From the NCBI GenBank assembly GCA_016290875.1, contig JAEEVL010000011.1, positions 25,521 to 89,520 of the forward strand: DNA of 64,000 nucleotides. Direction: 5' to 3'. The number at the start of each line of letters is the position of its first letter. Within the stretch, counting starts at the first letter, position 1. Origin of the DNA: Ruminococcus sp. (lineage in GTDB: Bacteria > Bacillota > Clostridia > Oscillospirales > Ruminococcaceae). The position numbers and the translations under genes are program-made. The notes under the pieces are model-generated. The model did not search any database, was not told the DNA's origin, and worked only from the letters and a program-made list of their open reading frames with translations. This document shows positions 43,083-52,649 of this stretch, piece after piece.

Positions 43083-45524
43083 TCAGACGCCGGTGTCGCC
43101 GTTCATATCGGCGTAGAGCGTGACGTCCTTCATTTGCTTCAGTTTAGCCGAATCTCTGAGGATATTGCTGATAAAGCTCCTCATCTCGGCTGTATTCTTG
43201 CATTTCATAATAATGCGCCAGCGGAATTTTCCGCCTATCTTTCCATATGATGCCCTTACCGGTCCAAGCACGCGCACCGGAGTTTTCGGTGCGAGCTCCC
43301 TGAGGCGACTGTTCATAAGACTTATCACAGCCTCTGCCCCTTCCATTACGCTGTTCTCGTTCATGCCTGTAAAACAGAATACACACATATCGCACAGCGG
43401 CGGGAATATCATTGCGCGTCTTATGGCTATCTCCTCGCGGTAGAAGCCTTCGTAGTCCTGAGCTGCTGCAAGATTCATGATGTAGTGCTCCGGCATAAAT
43501 GTCTGGAGTATCGCTCTTCCCTGACTGCCGCCGCGTCCTCCGCGTCCGACTACCTGGGTTATGAGCGAAAATGTCCGCTCATAGCTCCGAAAATCTCCTG
43601 CATACAGCGATTTATCAACAGAGAGCACGCCGACCAGCGTAACATCCGGGAAATCGAGTCCCTTGCCTATCATCTGAGTACCTATCATTATATCGTACTC
43701 ATGCCTGCGGAACGCATCGAAACCTTTCTCATAGGAATACCGCGAAAAAGTCGTATCTGCGTCCATTCGCAGCACTCTCGCCGACGGGAAGAACATCGAA
43801 AGCTCTTCCTCGAGCTTCTGAGTACCGAAGCCCATGTTTTTAAGGTGCTGTGAACCGCACGACGGGCATACTGTGACAGGCTCGCTGACATAGCCGCAGT
43901 AATGGCACATCAGCTTGTCGTTTTTCTTGTGGTAAGTCAGCGGAACTGAACAATTCGGACAATATACCGGCTGATAACAGTCGCAGCAGCTTATTATCGT
44001 GTGGTAGCCGCGGCGGTTGAGCAGCAGTATGGTCTGTTCACCGTTCTTCAGGTTAAGGTTTATCTCCTCAACAAGTTTCCGGCTGAATTCAGTTGGATTG
44101 CCGTCCTCACGCTCGGAGTTCATATCGACTATATCAACTTCCGGCAGAGGAGTGCTGTGGTAGCGTTTTTTCATCGTAAGCAGAGTATACGCGCCTTTTT
44201 CGGCAAGGTAATAGCTCTCTATCGAGGGCGTTGCCGAAGCAAGCAGAAGTACTGCACGGTGATAAGCACAGCGCTGCTTTGCGATGTCGCTTGTGGTATA
44301 TCTGGGAGCGCTGTCCGATTTGTAGGAACGCTCTCCCTCCTCATCCATAATTATGAGTCCTATATTGTCAAGGGGAGCAAATACTGCGCTTCTCGTACCG
44401 ATAACGATGTCCGCTTCTACCCGTTTTATTCGTTTGTATTCATCAAGACGCTGTCCCATTGAAAGTCCGCTGTGTATAACTGCGACTCTCTCTCCGAACA
44501 GCGATCTGAATCGCCTTAGTATCTGCGGAGTAAGTCCGATCTCGGGTATGAGCAGCATTGCCTGCCTGCCCAATTTTACTGTATCGGCTATCAGCTTTTC
44601 AAAAACTGATGTCTTACCGCTGCCTGTAACGCCGTGAAGCAGAAAAACCGCCGGTTCTTTCGCGTTTATCTTCGCCATTACTGCGCTGTGAGCCGTTTGC
44701 TGTTCTTCCGAAAGAACTACCTTTTCAGGATCTGTCCTCTCCTCTGAACCGTCCTCGACACCTCTGAGCACTTCCATTTCGTACTCTTCCGCAGCGCCGT
44801 TCACGATCAGTCTTTTCACAACAGCAGCCGTAACTCCGCACATATATGCTGCTTCCTTTGTAGAAGCCGTGCCGTATTCTGCAAGAAGTTCTGCGACTTT
44901 TTTTTGTTTCGGCGTTAGGTCAAAGCTCTCAGGCTGAGAAATATACTTCCCGGTCAGCCTTACCATTCTCACCTGAGCGTCGCCAACAGCCTGTCGGAAA
45001 ATATTGTCAGAAACAAGCGCCCCTGCGTCAAGGAGCTCGTCAACAGCTTTTCTGCCGCTGACACTTATATATGACGGGATATACTCATTCGGATCTCCGC
45101 CGCACACGCGCAGCTTTTCGTATAATTCAGCCGCTTCATCACTGAGTTCTGCGTTTTCAGGCAGCTTTCCGAGAATGAACCGCTCCTCCGCACTTACGCT
45201 CATAGCCGGCGGAAGCATAGTTTTCACCGCGTCAAAATAGGTACAGAAAGTATTGTCGTGAAGATATTCCGCTAACCCGAGGAGTTCCTCTGATACTACG
45301 GGCTCGGTGTCAACGACTGCAGAGAGCTTTTTCAGTCTCTTTGCGTCGCCCTGACCAAGCTTCATCACAACGCCTATACGCCGTCTGTTTCCCCTGCCGA
45401 AAGGCACGTATACCCTGCATCCGCAGGAAACGAGCTCCGACATTTCATCCGGAACGGCATAGCTGAACAGCATATCAAACGAATACGCCGCTCCGCTTAC
45501 AGCAGTTTCCGCGATAAGGGACAT
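43083..45524 (-). CDS. priA: Primosomal replication-restart helicase PriA
   Basis: 813 residues. An N-terminal DNA-binding domain, then Walker A GVTGSGKTS (~295), helicase box MDEEGER where DEEH is usual, zinc-binding cysteines CDCYQPVYCPNCSVPLTYH and CHYCGYVS...CPSC, and C-terminal helicase motifs (GTQMIGKGLDFPDVTLVGV, QVVGRGGRGG). It restarts stalled forks. The ATG overlaps the rpoZ stop (TAATG). The Walker B variant DEEG is read directly and is a known PriA-family position, though less common. Confidence 0.94.
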   Translation of the reverse strand: MSLIAETAVSGAAYSFDMLFSYAVPDEMSELVSCGCRVYVPFGRGNRRRIGVVMKLGQGDAKRLKKLSAVVDTEPVVSEELLGLAEYLHDNTFCTYFDAVKTMLPPAMSVSAEERFILGKLPENAELSDEAAELYEKLRVCGGDPNEYIPSYISVSGRKAVDELLDAGALVSDNIFRQAVGDAQVRMVRLTGKYISQPESFDLTPKQKKVAELLAEYGTASTKEAAYMCGVTAAVVKRLIVNGAAEEYEMEVLRGVEDGSEERTDPEKVVLSEEQQTAHSAVMAKINAKEPAVFLLHGVTGSGKTSVFEKLIADTVKLGRQAMLLIPEIGLTPQILRRFRSLFGERVAVIHSGLSMGQRLDEYKRIKRVEADIVIGTRSAVFAPLDNIGLIIMDEEGERSYKSDSAPRYTTSDIAKQRCAYHRAVLLLASATPSIESYYLAEKGAYTLLTMKKRYHSTPLPEVDIVDMNSEREDGNPTEFSRKLVEEINLNLKNGEQTILLLNRRGYHTIISCCDCYQPVYCPNCSVPLTYHKKNDKLMCHYCGYVSEPVTVCPSCGSQHLKNMGFGTQKLEEELSMFFPSARVLRMDADTTFSRYSYEKGFDAFRRHEYDIMIGTQMIGKGLDFPDVTLVGVLSVDKSLYAGDFRSYERTFSLITQVVGRGGRGGSQGRAILQTFMPEHYIMNLAAAQDYEGFYREEIAIRRAMIFPPLCDMCVFCFTGMNENSVMEGAEAVISLMNSRLRELAPKTPVRVLGPVRASYGKIGGKFRWRIIMKCKNTAEMRSFISNILRDSAKLKQMKDVTLYADMNGDTGV

Positions 45525-45733
45525 TATTCAGCGTTTTCCAGTGTAGGATTAACTATCTTGCACTTGCCGCTTGCGATCTCCTCAACAGCGGTCTTAACGG
45601 GTTTCTCTTCAAGAGTCTCTCCGTTCTCGTAGAGCTCCTCGGATATCTCTCTTGCACGCTTTGCAACAGCGATAACGAGTGAGTAGCAGCTCTCGTTCTT
45701 TGAAATGATCTGGTTTACAGCTGGTCTAAGCAT
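45524..45733 (-). CDS. rpoZ: RNA polymerase omega subunit
   Basis: 69 residues, a small omega chain: [23 protein letters not shown] and KPVKTAVEEIASGK are the conserved blocks. It overlaps the gmk end by 8 bases. The order gmk-rpoZ-priA is standard in Firmicutes. Confidence 0.9.
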   Translation of the reverse strand: MLRPAVNQIISKNESCYSLVIAVAKRAREISEELYENGETLEEKPVKTAVEEIASGKCKIVNPTLENAE

Positions 45734-46337
45734 TCTTCAACACCTCATTGATAGTATTCTCTGAAAACTCCGCTTTGAGCTTCTCTGCACGCATTACGGC
45801 AAAGAAGTCACTTACAGCGTCTTCAAGAGCGTCGTTTACGATTATGTAGTCATATTTTCCGGCAAGCGAGATCTCTCCGGCTGCCTGGGAAACACGTTTT
45901 TCAATGACCTCATCGGTCTCTGTACCGCGCTTTTTGAGTCTTCTGCGAAGCTCGTTCACAGAGGGGGGCGCGATAAATATGAACAGCGCGTCAGGTCTCT
46001 TTTCGCGGATCTTCATTGCCCCCTGGACTTCTATCTCCAGGATAACATTGATGCCCTCATTGAGTCTGCCGTCCACCTCGCTTGCGAGTGTTCCGTAGTA
46101 ATTGTCGCAGTATTCAGCGTGCTCGAGGAACTCGTTGTCCACTACTTTCTGAAGGAAATCTCCCTTACTTATGAAGTAGTAGTTCACGCCGTCAACTTCA
46201 CCTTCACGCGGTTCGCGGGTAGTAGCAGATACTGACACGCAATAATTCTCATCTTTCAGTATCTCGGCAAGCATCGTGCCCTTTCCGCAGCCTGAGGGCG
46301 CAGAAAAAACGATAAGTCTGCCTTTATTCATTGTCAT
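45726..46337 (-). CDS. gmk: Guanylate kinase
   Basis: 203 residues. P-loop [26 protein letters not shown] and the C-terminal adenine loop ([10 protein letters not shown]). Start set at ATG 46337, five bases after AGGAGG; a second ATG two codons later is possible. It overlaps the remA stop by 14 bases. Confidence 0.94.
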   Translation of the reverse strand: MTMNKGRLIVFSAPSGCGKGTMLAEILKDENYCVSVSATTREPREGEVDGVNYYFISKGDFLQKVVDNEFLEHAEYCDNYYGTLASEVDGRLNEGINVILEIEVQGAMKIREKRPDALFIFIAPPSVNELRRRLKKRGTETDEVIEKRVSQAAGEISLAGKYDYIIVNDALEDAVSDFFAVMRAEKLKAEFSENTINEVLKNA

Positions 46338-46581
46338 CTGTACCTCCTGTTCCGTTGACTCTCGCCGCAAGTGTATCTGTTATAAGCGATGAAAGGATTA
46401 TGTGACCGCTGTCCATTATAACAACGGCTCTTGTCTTTCTTCCGTAGGTCGCGTCGATAGCTCTGCCGGAATCCCTCGCCTCCTGGACAAGTCTCTTTAT
46501 GGGAGCTGATTCAGGACTGACGATAGTGATTATCCTGTCGGCAGAGATCATATTTCCGTAACCGATATTAATAAGCTTCAT
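46324..46581 (-). CDS. remA: RemA-family regulatory protein
   Basis: 85 residues, DUF370/Rem[24 protein letters not shown] start, [19 protein letters not shown]. In B. subtilis RemA binds DNA and activates biofilm and osmoprotection genes. It is followed by gmk in overlapping frames. Confidence 0.9.
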   Translation of the reverse strand: MKLINIGYGNMISADRIITIVSPESAPIKRLVQEARDSGRAIDATYGRKTRAVVIMDSGHIILSSLITDTLAARVNGTGGTDDNE

Positions 46582-46587
46582 AGGCGA

Positions 46588-47466
46588 TCACTCTATATTC
46601 TGTATCTGTTCGCGGATCTTTTCTATTTCAGCCTTTACGTCAACGACGATCTTGGTGATATCGAGATCCTGAGCTTTTGAACCTATTGTATTTGTCTCGC
46701 GGTTCATTTCCTGCACTATGAAATCAAGCTTTCTTCCGATAGTTTCTTCAGACGAAAGCATAGTTTTCAGCTGACCGATGTGGCTTCTAAGACGGACTGT
46801 TTCCTCATCGACTGCCACCTTCTCTGAGAATATTGCTGCTTCGGTAACTATACGCTGCTCGTCAACGTTCTTGTCCTCGAGCACCTCAGAGAGCTTCTGA
46901 TAGAGCCTGTTGCGGTAATTCTCGACCGTCTTCGGAGAAAGCTCCTCGACCTTAGCCACCATAGTGAGGATAAAGTCTGCTTTTTCGAGAATATCGCTGC
47001 GAAGCTTTTCACCTTCGGTTATCCTCATCGAAACAAAACGCTCGAGCGCTTCGGAAGCAACCTGTGACACATCGCTCCAGATCTCCTCCTCGTTGTCGGG
47101 AGTCTTCTGAATAGTGAAAACATCCGGGAGCTTTGTAAGGTTTGAGAGTGCAAGGTCATCTTTCAGACCGAGCTCCTCGGCAACACTACGGAGAGCCTTT
47201 ACATATCCCTCAGCAACGCCCTTATTGATAGCGATCTCGGTGTCTTTGCCCTCGATGTTGTTTATCGTTACCGATACCTCGACCTTTCCGCGGGAGATAC
47301 CGGATTTAAGGAGAGCCTTGAGCTTATCGTCAATATACGCATATGCTCTCGGTATCCTTGAAGAATACTCATAGTATCTATGATTTACTGAACGGATTTC
47401 AACAAGTATGTCTCTGCCGTTAAGAATCTTCTGTGATCTTCCGTAACCGGTCATACTTCTGAGCAC
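46588..47466 (-). CDS. YicC-family endoribonuclease
   Basis: 292 residues. The conserved start MLRSMTGYGR and C-terminal DUF1732 block (GRKLDFIVQEMNRETNTIGSKA) define the YicC family, described as endoribonuclease. GTG at 47466 is used, behind AGGCGG, since the family begins with this segment. First gene of the long minus-strand operon. Confidence 0.9.
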   Translation of the reverse strand: MLRSMTGYGRSQKILNGRDILVEIRSVNHRYYEYSSRIPRAYAYIDDKLKALLKSGISRGKVEVSVTINNIEGKDTEIAINKGVAEGYVKALRSVAEELGLKDDLALSNLTKLPDVFTIQKTPDNEEEIWSDVSQVASEALERFVSMRITEGEKLRSDILEKADFILTMVAKVEELSPKTVENYRNRLYQKLSEVLEDKNVDEQRIVTEAAIFSEKVAVDEETVRLRSHIGQLKTMLSSEETIGRKLDFIVQEMNRETNTIGSKAQDLDITKIVVDVKAEIEKIREQIQNIE

Positions 47467-47569
47467 TATACCGCCTGCTTTCTGTTTATTATCATATCAT
47501 ACCCTGCTTTACCGTAGCGGCACACTCAGGGGAGATTTCAGTTTTATCGCATAACTATGCTATTATATT

Positions 47570-47598
47570 ATTATATCACGATTTTTTACGAAATGCAA
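47570..47598 (-). promoter_or_regulatory. Promoter of the housekeeping operon
   Basis: TTGCAT (47593-47598), 17-bp spacer, TGA-extended TATAAT (47570-47575) on the minus strand, about 105 bp before yicC. A second TATAAT overlaps just downstream. Confidence 0.6.
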
Positions 47599-47615
47599 GC
47601 ATTTTGAAAAAAATA

Positions 47616-47637
47616 AAGGGACGCCGAAGCGTCCCTT
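47616..47637 (-). terminator. Terminator of the GH48 gene
   Basis: On the minus strand AAGGGACGC-TTCG-GCGTCCCTT, a stable UUCG-loop stem, followed by TATTTTTTTC, 40 bp after the stop codon. Confidence 0.9.
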
Positions 47638-47677
47638 AAAATCGTATGAGCATATTTGATCTTTAAAAGATCTTTAA

Positions 47678-50260
47678 TTAAACTTTAGGTGTGTGAAGAC
47701 CGAGCTTGTACTTCTGGATGAGAAGAGCGTCAGAGTTTGAGAGACCCTTCTTATCGTCAACGTCAGCATTTACTACGCCCTGAGGCTTGATGCTTACAGA
47801 AGACTTACCTACTGCGTACTTATCAGGGTTTGTAGCAACCTGCATTACGAGAACACAGTCAGCGATATTTGTAGACTTATCGAGGTTAGCATCGCCCCAC
47901 TGAGTCATCTTGAGCTCAGAGCCTGTATCTGGTTCTGAAGTCGGCTCCTCTGTATAAGGCTGAACATCAGGATAGAGAAGAGTCATGCCGCCGTATGCCA
48001 TGATAGCATCACCATGGTGCCAGAATCTGTGGAGGTAGTACTCGAAGTCCTCAACGTTATATTTGCCGTCTCCGTTGTTATCAGTACCCTGTCCCTTGTA
48101 GTACTTCTCGCACTCCTGATACATTGTATCCTTCTTGTAAGACTCACGGATAGAGCTGAATGTTGCACCCTTAGCGAGCGTAGAACCATCAGGCATTGTG
48201 CCGGAGTAGCTTGAAGGAATATATACTGGCTGAGTGAAGAGTCTTGAAAGGCTTCCGTTGTGATCCTTGAATGCGATACCGATATCATCACGGCCGAGGT
48301 TATACTGAGCTGTGAGGAGCTTGTTAGCAAGGAGGAGACCCTTTTCAGCTACTGTTGTACCCTCTTCCTGAGCGTACTTAGCATCAACCTTGTTAGCAGC
48401 AGCATAGTACATAAGTGTGTTACAGAGTGAAGATACACAACCGATATCTCCCTGGCCGTAACCAGTAATAGTACAGTGGAGCTTCTTGTTAGCAGTCTCG
48501 CTGTATTCGCCCTTCCATGTATCAGGTACACACTTGGAGTCAGTGTGGTGTCCGCCATCGCCCCAGTCAAGGTTTGAAGGAATAGCGTATTCCATGATAT
48601 TGCCGTGATCATCAGCCTTGTTGAACTGGGTGTTCTCCTCGAACCACTTGATCCATCTCTCAAGGAGCTTATCAAGAGCTTCTTCAAGTGAGAGTCCGCC
48701 GGGCTTGCACTTGCCGTTTGTCTTATCGCCGTTGATCTTTACATCGTAGTAAAGCTCAGCAAGACGCTGTGTAGACCATACCTGGTTACCGATCCAGTGG
48801 TTTGAACCCGGGTCAGCATATACAGGGTGAGCTGTAAATACCATGTCGTAGAAAGTAGGAAGATCTGAAGGATACTTGTCGTAGCGTCCGTTATACATAT
48901 TTGTACAACCACCAGCGAAAGGACCTTCCTGAGACTGGAGCCACTGATACATTTCGATCTGTCTCTTGAGAGACTCTTCGTAATCAGCTGTTGCACCGTC
49001 AGCCTTCATACCGCCGTTGATATCCTTATCATAAAGGAGAGCGTAAGCAGCGAGAGGATTCTGGTAGAACTGATGTGAATGTGAGCATCCGATCTGCCAT
49101 GCCCAGTCGTAAGAACCGCCGTAATATGTGTTAAGAGCTCCGCCCCATGATGTATACCAAGCCATGAGGTAGTGCTGGCTGTCGAAGTTACCAAGTGTCT
49201 TGGAAGCATCAGAATCTGACGGAGCAGAAGCTGACTGGCAGCCGATTGCCTTATAGTACTTATCGAACATGTCGTTACGGCACTGGTCACCCATCTTACC
49301 AGCAAGAGCAGATACATCTGATGAACCTGCACCGTATCTGTTTGCAAAGTAAACAGCCTGGATAGCACGGTCCTCAGCGTCAGGAGCGTTTGTGAAAGCA
49401 TACTGCTCCGGAACAGGTTCGCCGTTGAAGATACCCTTGATACCGCCTTTCTCAGAACCGTACTTGAGTTCTTCTATACAAGGCTGAGGAACTGTCTCGA
49501 AACAGGACTCTTCCTCACCTCTCTGGAATGTATTGATGAAAGTGAACTTACCTGTGCCTGCACCAGGTGTGCCGCCGCCGAAACCATACCAGTCATCAAC
49601 GTCAGCGAGCCAGTGCATGAGGTAGTAACCGTTATCGCTTGAATATGCAGCTGCGAATGTCTTGAAAAGCGGGTTGAGAGCGTTCTCACCAAGCTTCTGC
49701 TGCTTGTCAGGATAGTTCTCAGGTGTAGGCTCTTCTGAAGCAGGGTCAGCCTTGAGTCTTGACTGAGTCCAGATTGTGTTGTACTTGATTTCCTTGTTGA
49801 TGCCTGAAGCCTCAGACCAACCAGGAACGATAGCCTCAAGAGTCTTCCATGACTTAGCGAGATCGCCTGTTGAACCGCTGATGAGTCCCTTCTTAGCGAG
49901 TACATCATGCATAGAAGCCATCCATACGATGTAAGACATAGCCTCTGAAGTTGTCTCGTGACCATAGTCAGGAGCCTCAACTACGAGTGTTTCAACAGCG
50001 TGGTAAGGGATTCCGAAGGAACCGCTTCCGTTTGTCTGGCTGCTGAGGTAGCCGTTCTTGACACCGTTTGTAACAACGTCATCATAAAGTGATTCAAACA
50101 TTGCTGCATAGGACTTGTTTGCATCTCCAGCCTTAGCATATGTGTTTGTTGTGTTTTCAGCTGTTGTAAGAGCACTTGCAGCAGTAGGAACGATAGCAGC
50201 AGCTGACATTCCTGCAGCAAGGATGCTTGCAACGAGAGCCTTGTTCTTTTTGCTTATCAT
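47678..50260 (-). CDS. Cellulosomal GH48 reducing-end exoglucanase with dockerin
   Basis: 860 residues, secreted, processive cellobiohydrolase acting from the reducing end of cellulose, the most characteristic cellulosome enzyme. Signal peptide 1-~33; GH48 domain ~45-720 with the segment GHETTSEAMSYIVWMASMHD that holds the probable catalytic acid Glu (~106); dockerin ~785-852 of the long type (GDANLDKSTNIADCVLVMQ, ATNPDKY, GLSNSDALLIQKYKLGLH). I place the start at MISKKNKAL, after GAGAGGGG; the ATG 21 bases earlier lies before that site. Presence of a dockerin rather than CBM37 argues for R. flavefaciens over R. albus. Codon use is highly biased, as expected for an abundant protein. Confidence 0.95.
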   Translation of the reverse strand: MISKKNKALVASILAAGMSAAAIVPTAASALTTAENTTNTYAKAGDANKSYAAMFESLYDDVVTNGVKNGYLSSQTNGSGSFGIPYHAVETLVVEAPDYGHETTSEAMSYIVWMASMHDVLAKKGLISGSTGDLAKSWKTLEAIVPGWSEASGINKEIKYNTIWTQSRLKADPASEEPTPENYPDKQQKLGENALNPLFKTFAAAYSSDNGYYLMHWLADVDDWYGFGGGTPGAGTGKFTFINTFQRGEEESCFETVPQPCIEELKYGSEKGGIKGIFNGEPVPEQYAFTNAPDAEDRAIQAVYFANRYGAGSSDVSALAGKMGDQCRNDMFDKYYKAIGCQSASAPSDSDASKTLGNFDSQHYLMAWYTSWGGALNTYYGGSYDWAWQIGCSHSHQFYQNPLAAYALLYDKDINGGMKADGATADYEESLKRQIEMYQWLQSQEGPFAGGCTNMYNGRYDKYPSDLPTFYDMVFTAHPVYADPGSNHWIGNQVWSTQRLAELYYDVKINGDKTNGKCKPGGLSLEEALDKLLERWIKWFEENTQFNKADDHGNIMEYAIPSNLDWGDGGHHTDSKCVPDTWKGEYSETANKKLHCTITGYGQGDIGCVSSLCNTLMYYAAANKVDAKYAQEEGTTVAEKGLLLANKLLTAQYNLGRDDIGIAFKDHNGSLSRLFTQPVYIPSSYSGTMPDGSTLAKGATFSSIRESYKKDTMYQECEKYYKGQGTDNNGDGKYNVEDFEYYLHRFWHHGDAIMAYGGMTLLYPDVQPYTEEPTSEPDTGSELKMTQWGDANLDKSTNIADCVLVMQVATNPDKYAVGKSSVSIKPQGVVNADVDDKKGLSNSDALLIQKYKLGLHTPKV

Positions 50261-50422
50261 TTGTTTTTTTACCCCTCTCATAATAGATTTGGATTAAAAG
50301 TGGTTTGAAAATGAATAAATATCTGCACCGCCTTTGCAGACGGATACGCATACGAAAATACTTCGTACACTGCGTGGACTTCACGAAGTCAACACACAAT
50401 TCTCAAACTATTTTCGACTTTA

Positions 50423-50451
50423 ATTATATGCTACATTTCATATTCTGTCAA
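50423..50451 (-). promoter_or_regulatory. Consensus promoter of the GH48 gene
   Basis: Perfect TTGACA (50446-50451) and perfect TATAAT (50423-50428) with a 17-bp spacer on the minus strand. The leader (~155 nt) holds a GACTTC-GT-GAAGTC hairpin. No TGTCAT element of the AraC type is present. Confidence 0.85.
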
Positions 50452-50510
50452 CAGTTTAGAAACTTTTCATTTTTGTCAGATAGCGATTTTGTCGCAATGC
50501 ACACATAGCT

Positions 50511-50537
50511 GTTGGCATTTTTGTACAAATTGCCAAC
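50511..50537. promoter_or_regulatory. Dyad GTTGGCA-N13-TGCCAAC
   Basis: Perfect 7-bp inverted repeat whose centre contains the palindrome TTGTACAA, 60 bp upstream of the GH48 -35 and about 340 bp upstream of the ABC operon on the other strand. Operator-like. The remaining 50538-50871 gap is AT-rich and shows no other clear feature. Confidence 0.45.
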
Positions 50538-50871
50538 TTACCATTTCAGCCGCAAAAACTGTTTATTAATATTTTGTGAATGATTTATCTCATTTGACTT
50601 TATCACGTAAAACTCATTCCATCCACAATAAACTTTCACAAAATCCACACACAGAGACGATAATATTTAGCTGTTAGTTAAATCATACTCCAGGTGTGCC
50701 TTGCCGCCTCGACTCGAATTTAACATTTTGTTCATCATTTGTTCATCAAATGTACACATAATTCTGCAATAATGAAATAGTGTGTTTTTTCCCGGCAGCA
50801 TAAATTCCCCGCCGGAAACATCAACTGCTATCATTAAATAGTATATTTTATACAACGGAAAGGAGCAGCTT

Positions 50872-51909
50872 ATGATCACTATTGAAAATCTGACTAAGTA
50901 TTACGGCCAACATCGTGCTGTCAATAACATCAGCTTCACAATAAATGATAATGAGATACTCGGCTTTCTCGGCCCTAACGGCGCAGGAAAGTCAACGACT
51001 ATGAACATGATTACCGGTTACCTCCCCATGTCGGCAGGCAAGGTAGTCATCAACGGCGTGGATATCACACAGGATCCCGTCAAAGCTAAGCGCAACATCG
51101 GCTATCTCCCCGAGATACCCCCTGTTTATCCGGATATGAAAGTAAAGGAATACCTCAGCTTCTGTGCCGGACTCAAGCGTGTCCCCTTCACCAAGAGAAA
51201 GGCTGAGATCGAGCGAGTTATGGATCTCCTCAAGATCAAGGACGTCAAGGGCAAGCTGATACGCAACCTCTCCAAAGGTTACAAGCAGCGTGTGGGCTTT
51301 GCGCAGGCTCTGCTCGGCAACCCGAAGTTCCTCATCCTTGACGAACCGACAGTAGGTCTCGACCCCAAGCAGGTAATCGAGGTAAGAAACATCATCCGTG
51401 ACCTGAAGAAGCAGCACTCTGTTATATTCAGCTCGCACATCCTCAGCGAGGTAAGCGAGATCTGCGACCGCATAGTCATCATCAACAAGGGAGACATCCG
51501 CGCTATCGACACGATCGAGAACCTTGAATCCAAATTAAATGCAGAGCTCGTTCTTCATATTAAAGTAAAAGGCAACAAGACTACTGCCGCTTCAATAATC
51601 GAGCTCACAAAGGGCATCAAGGAGATCACCGCTATCGACGACGAAGGCAGCGAGATCTATTCATTCACAGTCAATCTCGAAGGCGATGCCGATCAGATAC
51701 GCAGCGAGCTTATGTCAGAGCTCCTCAAGAATCAGGTAAATATCCTCGAAATCTATACGGACAAGCCTAACCTCGAAAAGGTCTTCATCGATCTTATCAA
51801 CAGTCCGTCAAAGAAAAATAATCTCCAGGATCTTCTCGACGAAATGGGCCCTGCTGAAAACGCAGGCACCGCTTCAGAAGACAGTCCGGAAGAAAAGGAG
51901 GAAAACTAA
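50872..51909 (+). CDS. ABC transporter ATP-binding protein, GldA-like
   Basis: 345 residues. Walker A GPNGAGKST (~37-45), signature LSKGYKQRVG, Walker B FLILDEPTVGLD and switch SSHIL. The ~110-residue C-terminal extension is typical of the GldA/NosF branch. AAAGGAG precedes the ATG. It is the first gene of a four-gene operon with two membrane proteins and a DUF4340 protein; the permease gene begins 3 bp after its stop. Substrate unknown; related systems in Bacteroidetes act in gliding and surface adhesin export. Confidence 0.88.
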   Translation: MITIENLTKYYGQHRAVNNISFTINDNEILGFLGPNGAGKSTTMNMITGYLPMSAGKVVINGVDITQDPVKAKRNIGYLPEIPPVYPDMKVKEYLSFCAGLKRVPFTKRKAEIERVMDLLKIKDVKGKLIRNLSKGYKQRVGFAQALLGNPKFLILDEPTVGLDPKQVIEVRNIIRDLKKQHSVIFSSHILSEVSEICDRIVIINKGDIRAIDTIENLESKLNAELVLHIKVKGNKTTAASIIELTKGIKEITAIDDEGSEIYSFTVNLEGDADQIRSELMSELLKNQVNILEIYTDKPNLEKVFIDLINSPSKKNNLQDLLDEMGPAENAGTASEDSPEEKEEN

Positions 51910-51912
51910 AAT

Positions 51913-52644
51913 ATGTTTTCTATTTATAAGAAGGAGCTGCAGTCGTTTTTCTATACGCCTTTCGCATATGCACTGACTGCCCTCTTCCTGCTGCTGTTCA
52001 CTTATATGATAAGCGGCAAGATCGCTGACCTTAACGATCACATTGCATACTTCTCTTACACAGAAGTTTTCTACAATGTTATCATCTACTTCATATTCCT
52101 TATCCCGATAATGACAATGCGTACTTTCTCCGACGAGAGAAAATTCGGCACAGAGGTCCTGCTTATGACCTCGCCGGTAAGCGTTCTCAAGATAGTTCTC
52201 GCAAAGTTCTTCGCTAACGTTACTGTTTTCCTCTTCATGATCGCAGGAACTGTTATGTACCCGATACTCACCGAGCACTACGGCAGCGTTGTTTACAGCC
52301 AGCTTATCTGTGCTTACATAGGTTTCTTCTTCTGGGGAACAATGTTCATCTGCATCGGTATGCTCATTTCGTCATTCTCCGAGAACTCCATCATCGCAGC
52401 TATCGTTGGTGAGATGATAATGTTCGGATTCCTGTTCCTCGATGACTTCTCCAATTCAGGATTCATCTCACAGTATCCGAAACTCCAGTCAGTTCTCTAC
52501 TCATTCGCTGCACAGCCCAGATTTGCATACTTCTCGGCTGGCTTCATAAGACTTTCCGATATAGTATTCTTTGTTTCTTCAATATTAGTTCTTCTCTCAT
52601 GGACATACATCTCCATTGAGAAGAGACGCTGGAAGAGGGGGTGA
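51913..52644 (+). CDS. ABC transporter permease, GldF-like
   Basis: 243 residues with six hydrophobic helices (first: YALTALFLLLFTYMI), the ABC-2 permease arrangement. The segment PIMTMRTFSDERKFGTEVLLMTSPVS is strongly characteristic of the GldF/NosY family. Confidence 0.88.
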   Translation: MFSIYKKELQSFFYTPFAYALTALFLLLFTYMISGKIADLNDHIAYFSYTEVFYNVIIYFIFLIPIMTMRTFSDERKFGTEVLLMTSPVSVLKIVLAKFFANVTVFLFMIAGTVMYPILTEHYGSVVYSQLICAYIGFFFWGTMFICIGMLISSFSENSIIAAIVGEMIMFGFLFLDDFSNSGFISQYPKLQSVLYSFAAQPRFAYFSAGFIRLSDIVFFVSSILVLLSWTYISIEKRRWKRG

Positions 52645-52649
52645 GCACG

